Source: Hyphomicrobiales bacterium (GTDB taxonomy: Bacteria > Pseudomonadota > Alphaproteobacteria > Rhizobiales > Aestuariivirgaceae). From it: a stretch of 64,000 nucleotides of DNA. The stretch is from positions 1 through 64,000 of the forward strand of contig JANYHN010000030.1 of NCBI GenBank assembly GCA_025359045.1. The letters run 5' to 3'. The position numbers were made by a program, and so were the translations under genes. The notes under the pieces are model-generated. The model was not told where the DNA came from. It saw only the letters and a program-made list of their open reading frames with translations, and did no database searches. Numbering within the stretch: position 1 is the stretch's first letter; every line of letters begins with the position of its first letter. Of this stretch, positions 16,044-27,563 are shown piece by piece.

Positions 16044-17636
16044 ATGACAACAGCACTCGCATTCAAAAATCTCAAGGCACACCGCAAGGCCAGTTCGGTC
16101 GACATGCGCAAATTATTTGCCAAAGATGCGAAACGATTTTCTACGTTCTCAGCATCGCAGGAAGATATGCTGCTCGATTATTCGAAATGTGCTGTGACCT
16201 CCAAAACCATGTCGCTTTTGCAAGCTTTGGCAAAATCGGCGAAAGTCGAAGCCGCGCGTGATGCCATGATGCGCGGCGATATTATCAACACCACTGAAAA
16301 CCGCGCTGTGTTGCACACAGCGCTCCGCCGTCCGCACACCGAGATGGTTTTTGTTGATGGCCATAACGTGGTGCATGATATTCATGATGTGCTGAACGCC
16401 ATGGCACGTTTTGCCACTGATATTCGCAAGAGCAACATAACGGATGTCGTGAATATCGGCATTGGCGGTTCAGATCTTGGCCCGGCTATGGTGACATTGG
16501 CGCTGGCCCCGTATCATGATGGCCCGCGCTGTCATTATGTTTCAAATGTTGATGGTGCGCATATTGCGGACACATTGAAAACTTTAAACCCAGCAACCAC
16601 GCTTTTCATCATCGCATCCAAAACTTTCACCACCATTGAAACCATGACCAATGCACGGTCAGCTAGGGCATGGATTGTGGAGAAATTGGGCGAAGCGGCG
16701 GTGGGCGATCACTTTGCGGCAGTTTCAACGGCCATTGATAAAGTGAAAGCTTTTGGCATTGCTGAAAATCGTATTTTTGGTTTTTGGCATTGGGTGGGCG
16801 GACGCTATTCGATTTGGTCGGCCATTGGTCTACCCGTGATGTTGGCCATTGGCCCCCATAATTTTACAAGGTTCCTCGCAGGTGGCCACGCCATGGACAC
16901 GCATTTTGTTAACGCCAAACCGACTGAAAATCTACCGATGTTGATGGGGCTTCTGGGAGTTTGGCACCGGAATATTTGTGGGTATGGCTCGCGCGCCATC
17001 ATTCCATTTGACCAACGCCTGTCACGTTTTCCGGCTTATCTGCAACAGCTCGATATGGAATCAAATGGCAAGCGCGTAGGCAAAGACGGCAAGCCTCTGA
17101 AAAACGATTCTGGCCCGGTCGTCTGGGGAGAGCCCGGCACTAATGGCCAGCATGCATTCTTTCAATTGCTGCACCAAGGCACAGATGTGATTCCGGTGGA
17201 GTTTTTAATTGCCGCTGAGCCACATGAAAAGGACATGGCAATTCATCACACGCTGCTGGTCTCGAACTGCTTGGCACAATCGCAGGCCTTGATGAAGGGC
17301 CGCACCCTGCGTGAAGCCGAGGCGCAGTTAATCGCCGCCGGCAAATCTAAAGCTGAAGCGAAGGCTTTGGCTCCGCATAAAGTTTTCACGGGCAATCGCC
17401 CATCGCTCACTCTGGCCTATAAAAAGCTTGACCCTTATACGCTGGGCCGCCTGATTGCGCTTTATGAACACCGCGTGTTTGTGGAAGGTGTGATCTGGGG
17501 CATTAACAGCTTTGATCAGTGGGGTGTGGAGCTGGGCAAGGAACTGGCCACGGGCTTGCAGCCAGTTGTTGAGGGACAGGTCGGGGTTGAGGGTTTGGAT
17601 AGCTCGACGGTGGGGTTGTTGAAGCATTTGACTTAA
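16044..17636 (+). CDS. pgi: Glucose-6-phosphate isomerase
   Basis: This enzyme interconverts glucose 6-phosphate and fructose 6-phosphate in the cytosol. It has 530 residues. The SIS-domain signatures are present: [16 protein letters not shown] (substrate phosphate site), [34 protein letters not shown], and the catalytic region [22 protein letters not shown] 16044 follows TGGAG by about 7 bases. It stands between pheT and lepA without obvious partners; palindromic repeats lie on both sides. Confidence 0.96.
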   Translation: MTTALAFKNLKAHRKASSVDMRKLFAKDAKRFSTFSASQEDMLLDYSKCAVTSKTMSLLQALAKSAKVEAARDAMMRGDIINTTENRAVLHTALRRPHTEMVFVDGHNVVHDIHDVLNAMARFATDIRKSNITDVVNIGIGGSDLGPAMVTLALAPYHDGPRCHYVSNVDGAHIADTLKTLNPATTLFIIASKTFTTIETMTNARSARAWIVEKLGEAAVGDHFAAVSTAIDKVKAFGIAENRIFGFWHWVGGRYSIWSAIGLPVMLAIGPHNFTRFLAGGHAMDTHFVNAKPTENLPMLMGLLGVWHRNICGYGSRAIIPFDQRLSRFPAYLQQLDMESNGKRVGKDGKPLKNDSGPVVWGEPGTNGQHAFFQLLHQGTDVIPVEFLIAAEPHEKDMAIHHTLLVSNCLAQSQALMKGRTLREAEAQLIAAGKSKAEAKALAPHKVFTGNRPSLTLAYKKLDPYTLGRLIALYEHRVFVEGVIWGINSFDQWGVELGKELATGLQPVVEGQVGVEGLDSSTVGLLKHLT

Positions 17637-17840
17637 AAGTCCTCACCCGTTTCTTGAACGGGAGAGGAAGAGACCCGTCGTTCTTAAAGACGGGGAGGTG
17701 AGGGACAACAGGCATCGAGCTAGCGTCCCCTCACCTATCCCACTGACTTTGTTCGTTGGCCCCTTTCCTCTCCCTTTAAAGAAAAGGGAGAGGACGTTGA
17801 ACTTGACCTTCCTCGCTTCCCCTGCCAAACACCGCGCCAA
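17637..17840. repeat. Cluster of REP-like palindromes between pgi and lepA
   Basis: About 200 bases made largely of inverted repeats. CTCACCCGTTtcttgAACGGGaGAG lies near 17642-17666, CCCGTCgttcttaaaGACGGG near 17673-17693. AGGTGAGGGAC near 17696 pairs with GTCCCCTCACCT near 17726. CCTCTCCCTTtaaagaAAAGGGAGAGGACGTT lies near 17766-17796. They share a CTC(A/T)CCC core with the element upstream of pgi. They could act as terminators or mRNA-stabilising REP elements. The lepA promoter must lie among or just after them. Confidence 0.65.
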
Positions 17841-19646
17841 ATGACAACTGAACCTTCCCAAATCCGCAATTTCTCAATTATCGCCCATATTGATCATGGC
17901 AAATCTACGCTGGCTGATCGCCTGATCCAGCTTTGTGGTGCTGTGAGTGACCGCGAGATGGTTGACCAGATTTTGGACTCCATGGATTTAGAGCGTGAGC
18001 GCGGCATTACAATCAAGGCTAACACCGTTCGCCTTGACTATAAGGCCAAGGACGGCAAGGCCTATGTTCTGAATTTGATCGACACACCGGGCCATGTGGA
18101 TTTTGCTTATGAAGTATCGCGCTCGCTGGCGGCTTGCGAGGGCTCACTTCTGGTGGTGGATGCTTCACAGGGCGTGGAAGCCCAAACGCTGGCCAACGTG
18201 TATCAGGCCATCAACAACAATCACGAAATTATTCCAGTTCTAAACAAAGTGGATTTGCCTGCGGCAGAGCCAGAGCGCATTCAACAACAAATTGAAGATG
18301 TGATCGGGATTGATGCTTCGCAAGCTGTGATGATTTCGGCCAAGACGGGTTTGGGCGTGCCAGATGTTTTGGAAGCCATCGTCACGAGGTTGCCCGCACC
18401 CAAGGGGGATCGCAACAAGCCACTCAAAGCGCTGTTGGTTGATAGTTGGTACGATACTTATTTGGGCGTGGTGGTTTTGCTGCGCATTATTGATGGCGAA
18501 TTACGCAAAGGTATGCGCGTTAAAATGATGGGAACCGGCGGTTCCTATCTGATCGACCGGGTTGGCGTATCGCGCCCCAAAAAAGAAGTTGTGGCTAGCT
18601 TAGGGCCGGGCGAGATTGGCTTCTTCACGGCGGCCATTAAAGAAGTGGCCGATACGCGCGTGGGAGATACCGTTACCGATGAAAAGAACCCCTGCGCTGA
18701 AGCACTGCCTGACTTTAAAGAAGCGCAATCGGTTGTGTTTGCAGGCTTTTTTCCCGTCGATGCCGCAAAGTTCGAAGACTTGCGCGATGCCATGGGCAAG
18801 CTGCGTTTGAATGATGCGTCGTTCTCATTCGAGATGGAAACATCAGCCGCCTTGGGCTTTGGTTTCCGGTGTGGATTCCTTGGGCTGCTGCATTTGGAAA
18901 TCACCCGTGAACGCATTGAACGCGAATTCAATGTGGATATTATCACCACTGCACCATCGGTTATTTACAACATCAACATGCGTGATGGTACAAAGTTGAC
19001 ACTGCACAATCCGGTCGATTTGCCAGATGTGATGTTGATTGACACCATTGAAGAGCCTTGGATTGAAGCCACCATCTTGGTGCCGGATGAATATCTGGGT
19101 TCAATTTTGAAACTCTGCGAAGATCGCCGCGGCCGCCAAAAGCAACTGACTTATGTCGGCAACCGCGCCATGGTGATTTATGATCTGCCGCTGAATGAAG
19201 TGGTGTTCGATTTTTATGATCGCCTAAAATCTGTAAGCCGCGGCTATGCAAGCTTCGACTATAAAATGATTGGTTATGAAAAAGGCGACCTCGTGCGCAT
19301 GGGCATTTTGGTGAATGCCGAACCAGTTGATGCGCTGGCCATGGTAGTGCACCGGGGCCGTGCCGAACAGCGCGGCCGCGTGATGTGTGAAAAATTAAAA
19401 GATCTCATTCCGCGCCACATGTTCCAAATCCCGATCCAAGCCACCATCGGCGGCAAGATCGTGGCACGTGAAACCTTGTCGGCAATGCGCAAAGACGTGA
19501 CCGCCAAATGCTATGGCGGCGATATTTCTCGTAAGCGCAAACTTCTCGATAAGCAGAAGGAAGGCAAAAAGAAAATGCGCCAATTCGGCAAAGTAGAAAT
19601 TCCACAAGAAGCGTTCATTGCGGCGCTTAAAATGGACGAGAATTGA
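17841..19646 (+). CDS. lepA: Elongation factor 4 (LepA), ribosomal back-translocase-type GTPase
   Basis: A 601-residue translational GTPase. The G1 motif is [10 protein letters not shown], switch regions [12 protein letters not shown] and DTPGHVDF, G4 is NKVDLP, and G5 is SAKTG. EF-G-like domains II, III and V follow, then the LepA-specific C-terminal domain ([17 protein letters not shown]). It acts on stalled or initiating ribosomes, and its exact role is debated. ATG 17841 gives the standard N-terminus [20 protein letters not shown]. Confidence 0.97.
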   Translation: MTTEPSQIRNFSIIAHIDHGKSTLADRLIQLCGAVSDREMVDQILDSMDLERERGITIKANTVRLDYKAKDGKAYVLNLIDTPGHVDFAYEVSRSLAACEGSLLVVDASQGVEAQTLANVYQAINNNHEIIPVLNKVDLPAAEPERIQQQIEDVIGIDASQAVMISAKTGLGVPDVLEAIVTRLPAPKGDRNKPLKALLVDSWYDTYLGVVVLLRIIDGELRKGMRVKMMGTGGSYLIDRVGVSRPKKEVVASLGPGEIGFFTAAIKEVADTRVGDTVTDEKNPCAEALPDFKEAQSVVFAGFFPVDAAKFEDLRDAMGKLRLNDASFSFEMETSAALGFGFRCGFLGLLHLEITRERIEREFNVDIITTAPSVIYNINMRDGTKLTLHNPVDLPDVMLIDTIEEPWIEATILVPDEYLGSILKLCEDRRGRQKQLTYVGNRAMVIYDLPLNEVVFDFYDRLKSVSRGYASFDYKMIGYEKGDLVRMGILVNAEPVDALAMVVHRGRAEQRGRVMCEKLKDLIPRHMFQIPIQATIGGKIVARETLSAMRKDVTAKCYGGDISRKRKLLDKQKEGKKKMRQFGKVEIPQEAFIAALKMDEN

Positions 19647-19696
19647 TCCATTCTGCGTGCTAGACTGTATTAGAGAACAAAACTAATGTGGCACAC

Positions 19697-20653
19697 ATGA
19701 AAACCTTCTCCGATCTTACCGAACAAGAAATTATTGCCCTCGCTATTTCATCTGAAGATGATGATGCGCGGTCTTATGCTGGTTTTGCGCATGCGCTGAT
19801 GGCTGATTATCCGGCATCGGCAAAAGTGTTTGTCGAGATGGCTGAAGAAGAACATGAGCACCGCCGTTGGTTGACAGATCTGTATCAGAAGAAATTTGGT
19901 GATTTTATCCCGCTGATCCGCCGCGCTGATGTGAATGGCTTTGTAAAACACGCGCCCGCTTGGACGCTAAACACCCAAGGTATTGATGCCATGCGCAGGC
20001 GCGCTGAATTGATCGAGCTCGAGAATTATCGTTTTTATACGCAAGCAGCGGCAAGTTCTTCTGACGCGCAAGTAAAAAAACTTCTGTCTGAGTTGGCAGC
20101 TGCTGAAAAGGGGCATGAATCACTTGCCTCAAAACTGGGCCTTGAACATGTGACCACTGACGCCAAAATTGATGAAAGCGATACAGAACGCCGCATGTTT
20201 TTGTTGGAAGTTGTGCAGCCTGGACTGGTTGGTTTGATGGACGGTTCTGTATCAACATTAGCACCAATATTTGCGGCGGCCTTTGCAACTGGCAGCACGT
20301 GGCAAACTTTTCTGGTGGGTGTTGCGGCCTCGGTTGGTGCTGGCATTTCGATGGGCTTGGCCGAAGGCCTATCTGATGACGGCAAACTCTCTGGCCGTGG
20401 GCGGCCATTGATCAGGGGTCTTGCGTCCGGCTTGATGACGGCGGTTGGCGGCATCGGCCACACACTGCCATTTCTCATTCCGCAATTTCACACAGCGCTG
20501 GTGTTGGCGATTATTGTGGTGTTGATTGAGCTCAGTGTGATCACGTGGATCCGCAACAAATATATGGATACGCCGATTGTAAAAGCAGCACTTCAAATTG
20601 CTGTGGGTGGTTTATTGGTATTCCTAACCGGTATCTTAATTGGCAGTGCGTGA
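19697..20653 (+). CDS. mbfA: MbfA-type membrane ferritin/VIT1 iron exporter
   Basis: A 318-residue protein with two parts. The N-terminal ferritin/rubrerythrin-like domain carries E-x-x-H di-iron motifs ([26 protein letters not shown]). The C-terminal VIT1/CCC1 domain has about five membrane helices ([26 protein letters not shown]). MbfA in Bradyrhizobium and Agrobacterium exports iron and protects against iron/peroxide stress under Irr control. ATG 19697 ([12 protein letters not shown]) is preferred; GTG 19688 is in frame. I could not identify a clear Irr box, only a weak CTAGACTGTATTAG upstream. It overlaps the convergent exporter gene by 18 bp. Confidence 0.88.
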   Translation: MKTFSDLTEQEIIALAISSEDDDARSYAGFAHALMADYPASAKVFVEMAEEEHEHRRWLTDLYQKKFGDFIPLIRRADVNGFVKHAPAWTLNTQGIDAMRRRAELIELENYRFYTQAAASSSDAQVKKLLSELAAAEKGHESLASKLGLEHVTTDAKIDESDTERRMFLLEVVQPGLVGLMDGSVSTLAPIFAAAFATGSTWQTFLVGVAASVGAGISMGLAEGLSDDGKLSGRGRPLIRGLASGLMTAVGGIGHTLPFLIPQFHTALVLAIIVVLIELSVITWIRNKYMDTPIVKAALQIAVGGLLVFLTGILIGSA

Positions 20654-21514
20654 GCTCTTGCGCTCAAGATAAACAATTCCCAACCCACTTACCAGAATGA
20701 GCAACATTCCGGCGATGGCATAGGCGTTTGGTATATCGCGGAAAATTGCGTAGCCCAAGATAACGGCCCAAATCATGAAAGCATAATAGAAGGGAGCAAC
20801 GGCTTGGGCTGATGCGTTCCGGTAAGCCAGAAATGTGAACATGTGGCCGAGCATCATGAACAGGCCTGCGCCTGCCATGAGCATGATGTGATAGGGCTTG
20901 GGCATAACCCAGGTTTCAGCGCTGAGACCGACGATGGCCGCACCACTCATGACCATGATGATGGTGATTAAGGTGGCAACCAGTGCGGGAATTTCAGATG
21001 AGACGCGGCGGCCCGCCAAATCACGCAAAGCCGCAAACAGTGCCGTAACAAATGCAAACATCAAAAACGGTGAAGTTGTTCCAAAGCCAGGCTGAGCCAC
21101 AAGTAAGGCCCCAGCAAACCCCAGCGCCACCAAAACAATACGGGCTGGCATCGCCGCTTCACGGTGAATGAAAATCATCCCCATTATAACCAGCAGAGGT
21201 GTGATCTGGAATATAGCCGTCACATCGCCAATGGGAGCGTGGGCAAGCGCCAAAATATAAGTCAGGATTGCGCCCACTTCCAAGATGCCACGTAAAAATA
21301 CAAACCGATGAATGCCCTGCGCTAATTTACTGAGATCACCCATAATGCCAAGTAATACCAGAGCGCAAATAACACCTGACGTGCCGCGCATCACCAGAAC
21401 TTCGTATGGTGGGAGTTCGGCCAACGCAATTTTCATGAAGCTGTCATTGAGCACAAACGTGCCGGCACCGGCCAACATAAAACCAATGCCGCGAATATTA
21501 GAGGATGTGTTCAA
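20636..21514 (-). CDS. DMT-superfamily (EamA) membrane transporter
   Basis: A 292-residue protein with two EamA repeats and about ten membrane helices (for example [32 protein letters not shown] opens repeat 1). It is typical of drug/metabolite exporters of the inner membrane. Repeat 2 starts near [15 protein letters not shown]. The substrate cannot be inferred; relatives export amino acids, purines or other small metabolites. The gene lies between mbfA (convergent) and kdpE (same strand, 51 bases apart), and I see no functional link to either. Confidence 0.85.
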   Translation of the reverse strand: MNTSSNIRGIGFMLAGAGTFVLNDSFMKIALAELPPYEVLVMRGTSGVICALVLLGIMGDLSKLAQGIHRFVFLRGILEVGAILTYILALAHAPIGDVTAIFQITPLLVIMGMIFIHREAAMPARIVLVALGFAGALLVAQPGFGTTSPFLMFAFVTALFAALRDLAGRRVSSEIPALVATLITIIMVMSGAAIVGLSAETWVMPKPYHIMLMAGAGLFMMLGHMFTFLAYRNASAQAVAPFYYAFMIWAVILGYAIFRDIPNAYAIAGMLLILVSGLGIVYLERKSSRTAN

Positions 21515-21565
21515 AATAGCTTCAAGCTTTCAAGTGCCAATATGGTGGTCGAGTCATACCAGCAC

Positions 21566-22261
21566 TCAGCTCCCAGTGTCACCACAGAAACGATATCCTA
21601 CACCGACCTCTGTCAACAATATTTTTGGGTCAGAAGCGTCAATTTCAATTTTCTGTCTGATTTGACCAATCATAACGCGCAAGTATTGAACGTCCAATTC
21701 GTGGGCAGGCCCCCATACAATTTTTAAAATCGTCTTATGTGTAAGAACCCGGTCAACATTTTTAATCATCAATAATAGGAGTTCAAATTCCTTAGGCGTA
21801 AGGTGGAGCAACTTCCCATCTCTCGTAATGGTGTGCTTGACAACATCAATAATAATTCCTCGTGACTGATAAACGCTTGCTGGAACCAAATCACTTTTAT
21901 GATTGCGCAAATTGGCCCTCATGCGCGCCAGCAGCTCACCAATGCCAAATGGCTTATTGATATAGTCATTTGCACCAAGATCGAGAGATTCAATTTTCTC
22001 AACTTCCCGGTCACGTGCAGAAAGAACGATAATTGGAATTTGTGACCAGCTTCGAATTTCGCGAATAACGTCTTTGCCATCTTTATCGGGCAAACCGAGA
22101 TCGAGTAAAATGATATCTGGTGCTTTAGTAGCGGCCAATTTGACGGCCTCGGCACCCGTCATTGCTGTCACAACTTCAAACTCACCCGCCTTTAAAGCGG
22201 GCTCCAAAAAACGCAAAATTTGCGGTTCGTCGTCAACAATGAGAACGCGCGGCTTGTTCAT
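21566..22261 (-). CDS. kdpE: KdpE response regulator
   Basis: A 231-residue OmpR/PhoB-family regulator. The receiver domain has acidic pocket VDDEPQ, phospho-acceptor Asp in LLDLGLPDKDG (~residue 53) and a conserved Lys in INKPFG. The C-terminal winged helix (HLTPKEFELLLLM...VGVGYRF) binds the kdp promoter. It is phosphorylated by KdpD at low potassium or high osmolarity to switch on kdpFABC. ATG 22261 overlaps the kdpD stop by 4 bp. It is the last gene of the minus-strand kdp operon. Confidence 0.96.
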   Translation of the reverse strand: MNKPRVLIVDDEPQILRFLEPALKAGEFEVVTAMTGAEAVKLAATKAPDIILLDLGLPDKDGKDVIREIRSWSQIPIIVLSARDREVEKIESLDLGANDYINKPFGIGELLARMRANLRNHKSDLVPASVYQSRGIIIDVVKHTITRDGKLLHLTPKEFELLLLMIKNVDRVLTHKTILKIVWGPAHELDVQYLRVMIGQIRQKIEIDASDPKILLTEVGVGYRFCGDTGS

Positions 22262-24915
22262 GTTCTACTTTCTACCGGAAAGCGAACGACAATGCGCGTT
22301 CCACGTCCATTCGCAATTGGGCTTTCAGCTTTTATGCTGCCGCCCATTGCGCTAGCGATCCCACGACAAATTGCCAGTCCCAAACCCGTACCAGGCGCCC
22401 GCCCGTCGCCTTCAGCAACGCGGTAGAATTTTTCAAAAACCTGGTTCAACTCTGTGGGCGGAATGCCAATACCTTCGTCCTCGACGATCAATAAAACATC
22501 ACTTCCATCTTCCTCAACTTTTACTTCGGTCGCAGTTGAGGATGGGGTATATTTATTCGCATTATCGATGAGATTGAAAATTAATTGCTCCAGCAGCATT
22601 GCGTCACCAATAACTGTCAAATCTGAACTGTTTAATTTCGATTTGATTTCGCGTTGAGGCCAAGTATGTTTGGCCCTGCGAATTGCAGCAGAGACAACAT
22701 CTGAAATTTGAATATTGTTATTTGAAAGCTTGATTGCACCACCTTCAATCTTGGTCATATCTAAGAGATTGGAGACAAACCGTGAAAGATGATCTGCTTC
22801 TTCTTCAATGTTCATCAGCAGATCGTCGCGAACTGATTTTGTCATTTTATGTTGCAAACTGCGTAGCGTCGAAACCGATCCGATGATTGACGATAGCGGT
22901 GTTCGCAAATCATGTGAAATTGACGACAGCAGTGCAGAGCGCAATTTCTCACTTTCGACATTTGCCCGTGCTTGGCCGGCTTCGTCGGCCAAGGTGGTGC
23001 GTTCGAGCGCAATTGAAACCTGTCCAAGCAATGCATCAGTCATGCGACGCGCCTCAGACGAGAGTTCGGAACTATCGGGCCTGATACCAACCACACCCAT
23101 CACCCCATGAGGCGTTTTCATGGGGTGGTATTGAAATTTTGCATTTGGAAGAGTCTGCGAATTCCAACCAGCAATTTCAGCGTGGTTCATGGTCCAGCGT
23201 GCCGCAGTCCAGTCGGCTGGACCCAAGTTATCTTCAGGTGGCATGCCTGACACGATGACAAGATCATCATTGCTTTTCATCAAAACGATAGATTGGCCTT
23301 TGGCAGTCGATGCCGCCTGAGTTGCAACAACCCACATCAGATCATCAACTATCATTGTTGCCGAAAGCTTACGCGAAAGGTCAAACAAGGTTTCAATTTG
23401 CCTGACCCGGGAAATGGCTGCATCAGATTGTTCACGCACGCGCCCCGCAAGCCCGCCTGTTAAAATTGCAACGAGCAGAAAAATAAATAAGGCTAGTAAC
23501 TCATGCGGGCTGGCAATTGTGAATGAATATTTTGGTTCGATGAAAAAGAAATTATAGGCCAAGAATGAAAGGCCCGCGGCAATCACGCCACTCCACGTGC
23601 CATAGCTAATGGCACAAAACAAAACCGCCGCTAAGAAAATCATCGATAGATTAGGCAATTTCAAATATTGGCTGGCCGCAATTCCAGCTGCCACTGCCAC
23701 TGCAACCGCTAAGGGCGCAGCGACCGCGTGAACTAGCTTGAAGGATGGAGGTTTAAACTTAATCGCCAGCTTCTCAATTTTCTCAGCAGTCACCACATGT
23801 ACGGAGACGCCGCGGGCTTGTTGCATAACTTCATCAGACAATGAACGATGTCGAAATTGTTTCAGGATTCCCGATGCCGATCTTCCCATAATAATTTGCG
23901 TAATATTTTCTTGGTTCGCAAATGACAAAATTTCAGTTGGCAGATCTCCGCCGCTTAAGCGCGTCACTTCCGCCCCCAGTCTGGATGCTAATTCTAGATT
24001 AGAGTCGAGCTTCCTTTGTCTGTCTTCATTTAGCAACGCATCATTTGGTTTGGAAACATGAGCAGCAACCCAAGTTGCGTTAAGCGCTCCGGCTATTCTT
24101 GCCGCTTGCCTGACCACATTTTCAGAAAGTTCATCACCGCCCACGCAGACCAAAATGCGGTCGATCGTAGGCCATGGACCTTGGAGAGAGTTTTGGCGTA
24201 AATAATCAACCATCTGGTCATCCACACGCTGAGCGGTGCGCCGCAAAGCGAGCTCTCGCAATGCCGTAAGATTTCCAATTTGTAGAAAGTTATTTTCCGC
24301 TCGTTTTGCGTTGTCGGGAAGATAAACTTTACCTTCCTTCAAGCGCTGGATAAGTTCATCAGGCGTGATATCAACCACCACGACATCCGTGGCATTTTCG
24401 ATAACGGTATCTGGCACTAGCTCACGAACTTTTACTTTCGTGATGGTTGCCACAACATCCGATAGGCTTTCAATGTGCTGTATGTTCAGCGCAGTCCAAA
24501 CATGAATGCCAGCGTCCAATAATTCTTCCACGTCCTGATAGCGCTTTGGATGACGCGATTCTGGAGCATTGGTGTGGGCCAGTTCATCGACGATGATAAG
24601 ATTTGGTTTTCGTACCAACGCCGCATCCAAATCAAATTCCATGAGGGCATGACCACGATAGACCAATGATTTTCGCGGTAAAACGTCAAGACCGTTAAGT
24701 AGAGCCGCGGTTTCAGATCGGCCGTGAGTCTCAACAACGCCAATAACAACGTCTTTTCCTTCGGCCTTTAGGCGTTGCGCGCCAGCCAACATCGCATAGG
24801 TTTTCCCAACACCGGGTGCAGCGCCTATAAATATTTTAAGTCTGCCGCGTTTTTCATTCGCGGCTAGCTCAAGAAGTTTATCCGGTGAGGGACGTCTGAA
24901 TTCGGCATCAACCAT
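22258..24915 (-). CDS. kdpD: KdpD sensor histidine kinase
   Basis: An 885-residue membrane sensor. The N-terminal KdpD domain has Walker A GAAPGVGKTYAML (~residues 32-44). A universal-stress-protein domain follows (VCVGGDELSENVVRQAARIA), then four clustered membrane helices (DUF4118, ~400-500), a GAF-like region, HisKA (SISHDLRTPLSS, phospho-His ~664) and HATPase_c (GIGIPP, GTGLGLAI). It senses potassium and ionic strength and controls KdpE. The start overlaps the kdpC end by 8 bp. Confidence 0.96.
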   Translation of the reverse strand: MVDAEFRRPSPDKLLELAANEKRGRLKIFIGAAPGVGKTYAMLAGAQRLKAEGKDVVIGVVETHGRSETAALLNGLDVLPRKSLVYRGHALMEFDLDAALVRKPNLIIVDELAHTNAPESRHPKRYQDVEELLDAGIHVWTALNIQHIESLSDVVATITKVKVRELVPDTVIENATDVVVVDITPDELIQRLKEGKVYLPDNAKRAENNFLQIGNLTALRELALRRTAQRVDDQMVDYLRQNSLQGPWPTIDRILVCVGGDELSENVVRQAARIAGALNATWVAAHVSKPNDALLNEDRQRKLDSNLELASRLGAEVTRLSGGDLPTEILSFANQENITQIIMGRSASGILKQFRHRSLSDEVMQQARGVSVHVVTAEKIEKLAIKFKPPSFKLVHAVAAPLAVAVAVAAGIAASQYLKLPNLSMIFLAAVLFCAISYGTWSGVIAAGLSFLAYNFFFIEPKYSFTIASPHELLALFIFLLVAILTGGLAGRVREQSDAAISRVRQIETLFDLSRKLSATMIVDDLMWVVATQAASTAKGQSIVLMKSNDDLVIVSGMPPEDNLGPADWTAARWTMNHAEIAGWNSQTLPNAKFQYHPMKTPHGVMGVVGIRPDSSELSSEARRMTDALLGQVSIALERTTLADEAGQARANVESEKLRSALLSSISHDLRTPLSSIIGSVSTLRSLQHKMTKSVRDDLLMNIEEEADHLSRFVSNLLDMTKIEGGAIKLSNNNIQISDVVSAAIRRAKHTWPQREIKSKLNSSDLTVIGDAMLLEQLIFNLIDNANKYTPSSTATEVKVEEDGSDVLLIVEDEGIGIPPTELNQVFEKFYRVAEGDGRAPGTGLGLAICRGIASAMGGSIKAESPIANGRGTRIVVRFPVESRT

Positions 24916-25486
24916 TTGTCTGCGAGTTTAAACCATCCAATGCTAAGTTCAGCAATAACACATTGACACGTGGCTCACCAAATAATCCCAGTGTGGAATT
25001 TTGAGTGTTGGCAAGAACAACAGCTTTGATCTTTTCTTCTGCAACACCCCGAGCTTTGGCAACGCGCGCGATTTGCAAATTTGCGTATTGCGGCGAAATA
25101 TGGGGATCAAGCCCACTACCAGAAGCAGTCACACTATCCGCTGGCAACAGAGTTGGGTCACTGGGCTGGCGAAGTTTTTGTATGTCGCCATTAATCCGGT
25201 CAATCAGGGCTTTGGATGTGGGACCCAAATTTGAACCCGATGACGAGGCGGCATCATAACCTTTGCCAGCCGCTGAAGGCCGTCCCCAGAAATATTTGTC
25301 GGAGGTCCAGGCCTCACCAATCAAACGCGAACCAATGACCGCATTATTGTTCACGATCACACTGCCATTGGCGGAGTTGGAAAACGCAACTTGTCCAATC
25401 CCAGTCATCGCAAGTGGATAAATCAAGCCAGTTAGAACTGTCATTATGATCAACATTAAAAACGCAGGGCGCAGATGAGATAACAT
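24908..25486 (-). CDS. kdpC: Potassium-transporting ATPase subunit KdpC
   Basis: A 192-residue subunit with a single N-terminal membrane anchor (FLMLIIMTVLTGLIYPLAMT). The periplasmic domain contains the family motifs GSRLIGEAWTSDKYFWGRPSAAG and LDPHISPQYA. It stabilises the KdpFABC complex and raises potassium affinity. It lies 9 bases after kdpB and overlaps kdpD. Confidence 0.96.
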   Translation of the reverse strand: MLSHLRPAFLMLIIMTVLTGLIYPLAMTGIGQVAFSNSANGSVIVNNNAVIGSRLIGEAWTSDKYFWGRPSAAGKGYDAASSSGSNLGPTSKALIDRINGDIQKLRQPSDPTLLPADSVTASGSGLDPHISPQYANLQIARVAKARGVAEEKIKAVVLANTQNSTLGLFGEPRVNVLLLNLALDGLNSQTNG

Positions 25487-25495
25487 ATTTTCTCC

Positions 25496-27550
25496 TTAAG
25501 CTAAATGCAGTGCGGCAACCAACAGATCGATGATCTTGATGCCAATAAATGGAACGACTAATCCGCCAAGGCCGTAAATGAGTAAATTCCGGCGAAGCAC
25601 CGCCGAAGCACCAATCGGGCGGTAAGCGATGCCCCTAAGGGCAAGTGGAATGAGCGCAATAATGATCAGTGCATTGAAAATGATGGCTGATAGAATGGCG
25701 CTCTGCGGTGAGGCAAGATGCATAACATTCAAGGCGCCAAGTTCGGGATAAGTCGCAATAAAAAGTGCGGGAATGATTGCAAAATATTTGGCCACGTCAT
25801 TGGCAATTGAAAAAGTTGTCAAAGAACCGCGCGTCATCAAAAGTTGCTTGCCAATCTCTACAATTTCAATGACCTTGGTTGGATTGGAGTCAAGATCAAC
25901 CATATTGCCAGCTTCGCGTGCTGCTTGCGTGCCAGACTGCATGGCAACACCCACATCTGCTTGAGCAAGTGCAGGTGCATCATTGGTGCCATCACCACAC
26001 ATGGCAATCATGCGTCCTGATTTTTGTTCGGCGCGGATGTAAGCAAGCTTATCTTCAGGCGTTGCTTCGGCAATGAAATCATCAACGCCTGCTTCAGATG
26101 CAATGGTAGCGGCAGTGATTGAATTATCACCAGTCACCATGACAGTCCGAATGCCCATGGCGCGCAAGGCATTAAAGCGCAATTTGATGTCTGGCTTTAC
26201 AACGTCTTTCAAGTGAATGACGCCAAACAACTTGCCATTTTCGGCAACCCCGAGCGGCGTTCCACCTGTGCGCGAAATTTTGTCAACGGCTTGCGTAAAT
26301 TCTGGCGGAGCTTTTTCGGTTGTGAGTCCAACATATTTTAATATGGCATCAACAGCGCCTTTGCGAAGTTTGCGTGTGCCGATATTAATGCCTGAGATTC
26401 GTGTTGTTGCTGAGAAAGCAATAATATCTGATTGTTGCCCATTCAGGTTAGGTTCTGTTAGACCATAGTTCCCTTTGCAGAGCGCAACAATCGAGCGACC
26501 CTCAGGTGTTTCATCGGAAAGTGATGCAAAGAGTACGGCCTCTGCAAGCTGCTTTTCAGCTACCCCTGACACGGGGATGAATGCTGTGGCAAGGCGGTTG
26601 CCGTAGGTAATGGTTCCCGTTTTATCGAGTAACAACGTATCCACATCACCCGCAGCCTCCACCGCCCGGCCCGATGTGGCAATTACATTGAACCGAATGA
26701 GCCTATCCATACCGGCAATGCCAATTGCGGAAAGCAAACCACCAATGGTGGTGGGAATAAGCGTGACAAGAAGGGCCACAAGTACAGTAATTGAAAGTGT
26801 GGTGCCTGAATAACCTGCCAAACCCCACAAGGTGACAACTGCAATCAAAAATATCAGAGTGAGACCAGCCAGCAGGATCGACAGCGCCAACTCATTGGGG
26901 GTTTTTTTGCGCTCAGCGCCTTCAACCAAGGCAATCATGCGGTCGATAAATGTATTACCTGGCGCAGCCGTGATTTTCACTTTAATCCAATCTGAAAGGA
27001 CCGTCGTGCCGCCTGTTACAGCAGAGCGATCTCCACCTGATTCACGAATAACTGGAGCGGACTCGCCAGTAATTGCAGACTCGTTGACAGATGCTATCCC
27101 TTCGATAATCTCTCCATCGGCTGGAATGAGATCGCCTGTTTCGACTAAAACTAAATCTCCTGGGTTCAGCATTGAAGCTGAAACTTTTGTAAATATCCGA
27201 TCATTTGTTTCGGGAATAATAAGACGTTTGGCCATTGTATCAGTGCGCGTGCGGCGCAACGCTTCGGCCTGCGCTTTACCACGGCCTTCGGCCACAGCTT
27301 CAGCAAAATTAGCAAACAAGACGGTAAACCACAGCCATGCTGCAATTTGCCCAGAAAACCAAGCGGTGCCGTTGTGACTCAATAAATCGCGTATCCAAAA
27401 GGCCGTAACGAGTGCTGCCACCACTTCAGTCACAAAGATAACGGGATTGCGCGCTAGCGTTTTTGGATTCAGTTTTAAAAAAGAATCTCTGATGGCCTGA
27501 GAGAATATGGCGCTGTTAAAAAGTGCCGGAGCTGCGAGTTTCGTTGTCAT
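25496..27550 (-). CDS. kdpB: Potassium-transporting ATPase ATP-binding subunit KdpB
   Basis: A 684-residue P-type ATPase catalytic subunit. Seen in order: the actuator motif TGESAPV, the phosphorylation site [10 protein letters not shown] (Asp ~residue 310), the nucleotide domain, the hinge [16 protein letters not shown], and membrane helices. KdpB hydrolyses ATP and phosphorylates itself to drive potassium through KdpA/KdpB. It lies 13 bases downstream of kdpA on the same transcript. Confidence 0.97.
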   Translation of the reverse strand: MTTKLAAPALFNSAIFSQAIRDSFLKLNPKTLARNPVIFVTEVVAALVTAFWIRDLLSHNGTAWFSGQIAAWLWFTVLFANFAEAVAEGRGKAQAEALRRTRTDTMAKRLIIPETNDRIFTKVSASMLNPGDLVLVETGDLIPADGEIIEGIASVNESAITGESAPVIRESGGDRSAVTGGTTVLSDWIKVKITAAPGNTFIDRMIALVEGAERKKTPNELALSILLAGLTLIFLIAVVTLWGLAGYSGTTLSITVLVALLVTLIPTTIGGLLSAIGIAGMDRLIRFNVIATSGRAVEAAGDVDTLLLDKTGTITYGNRLATAFIPVSGVAEKQLAEAVLFASLSDETPEGRSIVALCKGNYGLTEPNLNGQQSDIIAFSATTRISGINIGTRKLRKGAVDAILKYVGLTTEKAPPEFTQAVDKISRTGGTPLGVAENGKLFGVIHLKDVVKPDIKLRFNALRAMGIRTVMVTGDNSITAATIASEAGVDDFIAEATPEDKLAYIRAEQKSGRMIAMCGDGTNDAPALAQADVGVAMQSGTQAAREAGNMVDLDSNPTKVIEIVEIGKQLLMTRGSLTTFSIANDVAKYFAIIPALFIATYPELGALNVMHLASPQSAILSAIIFNALIIIALIPLALRGIAYRPIGASAVLRRNLLIYGLGGLVVPFIGIKIIDLLVAALHLA

Positions 27551-27563
27551 TTAATGACTCCAA

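Noticed and set aside
19655-19690. An Irr (ICE) box upstream of mbfA
   Set aside because: Only a weak CTAGACTGTATTAG is present; it does not match the consensus well enough to claim.
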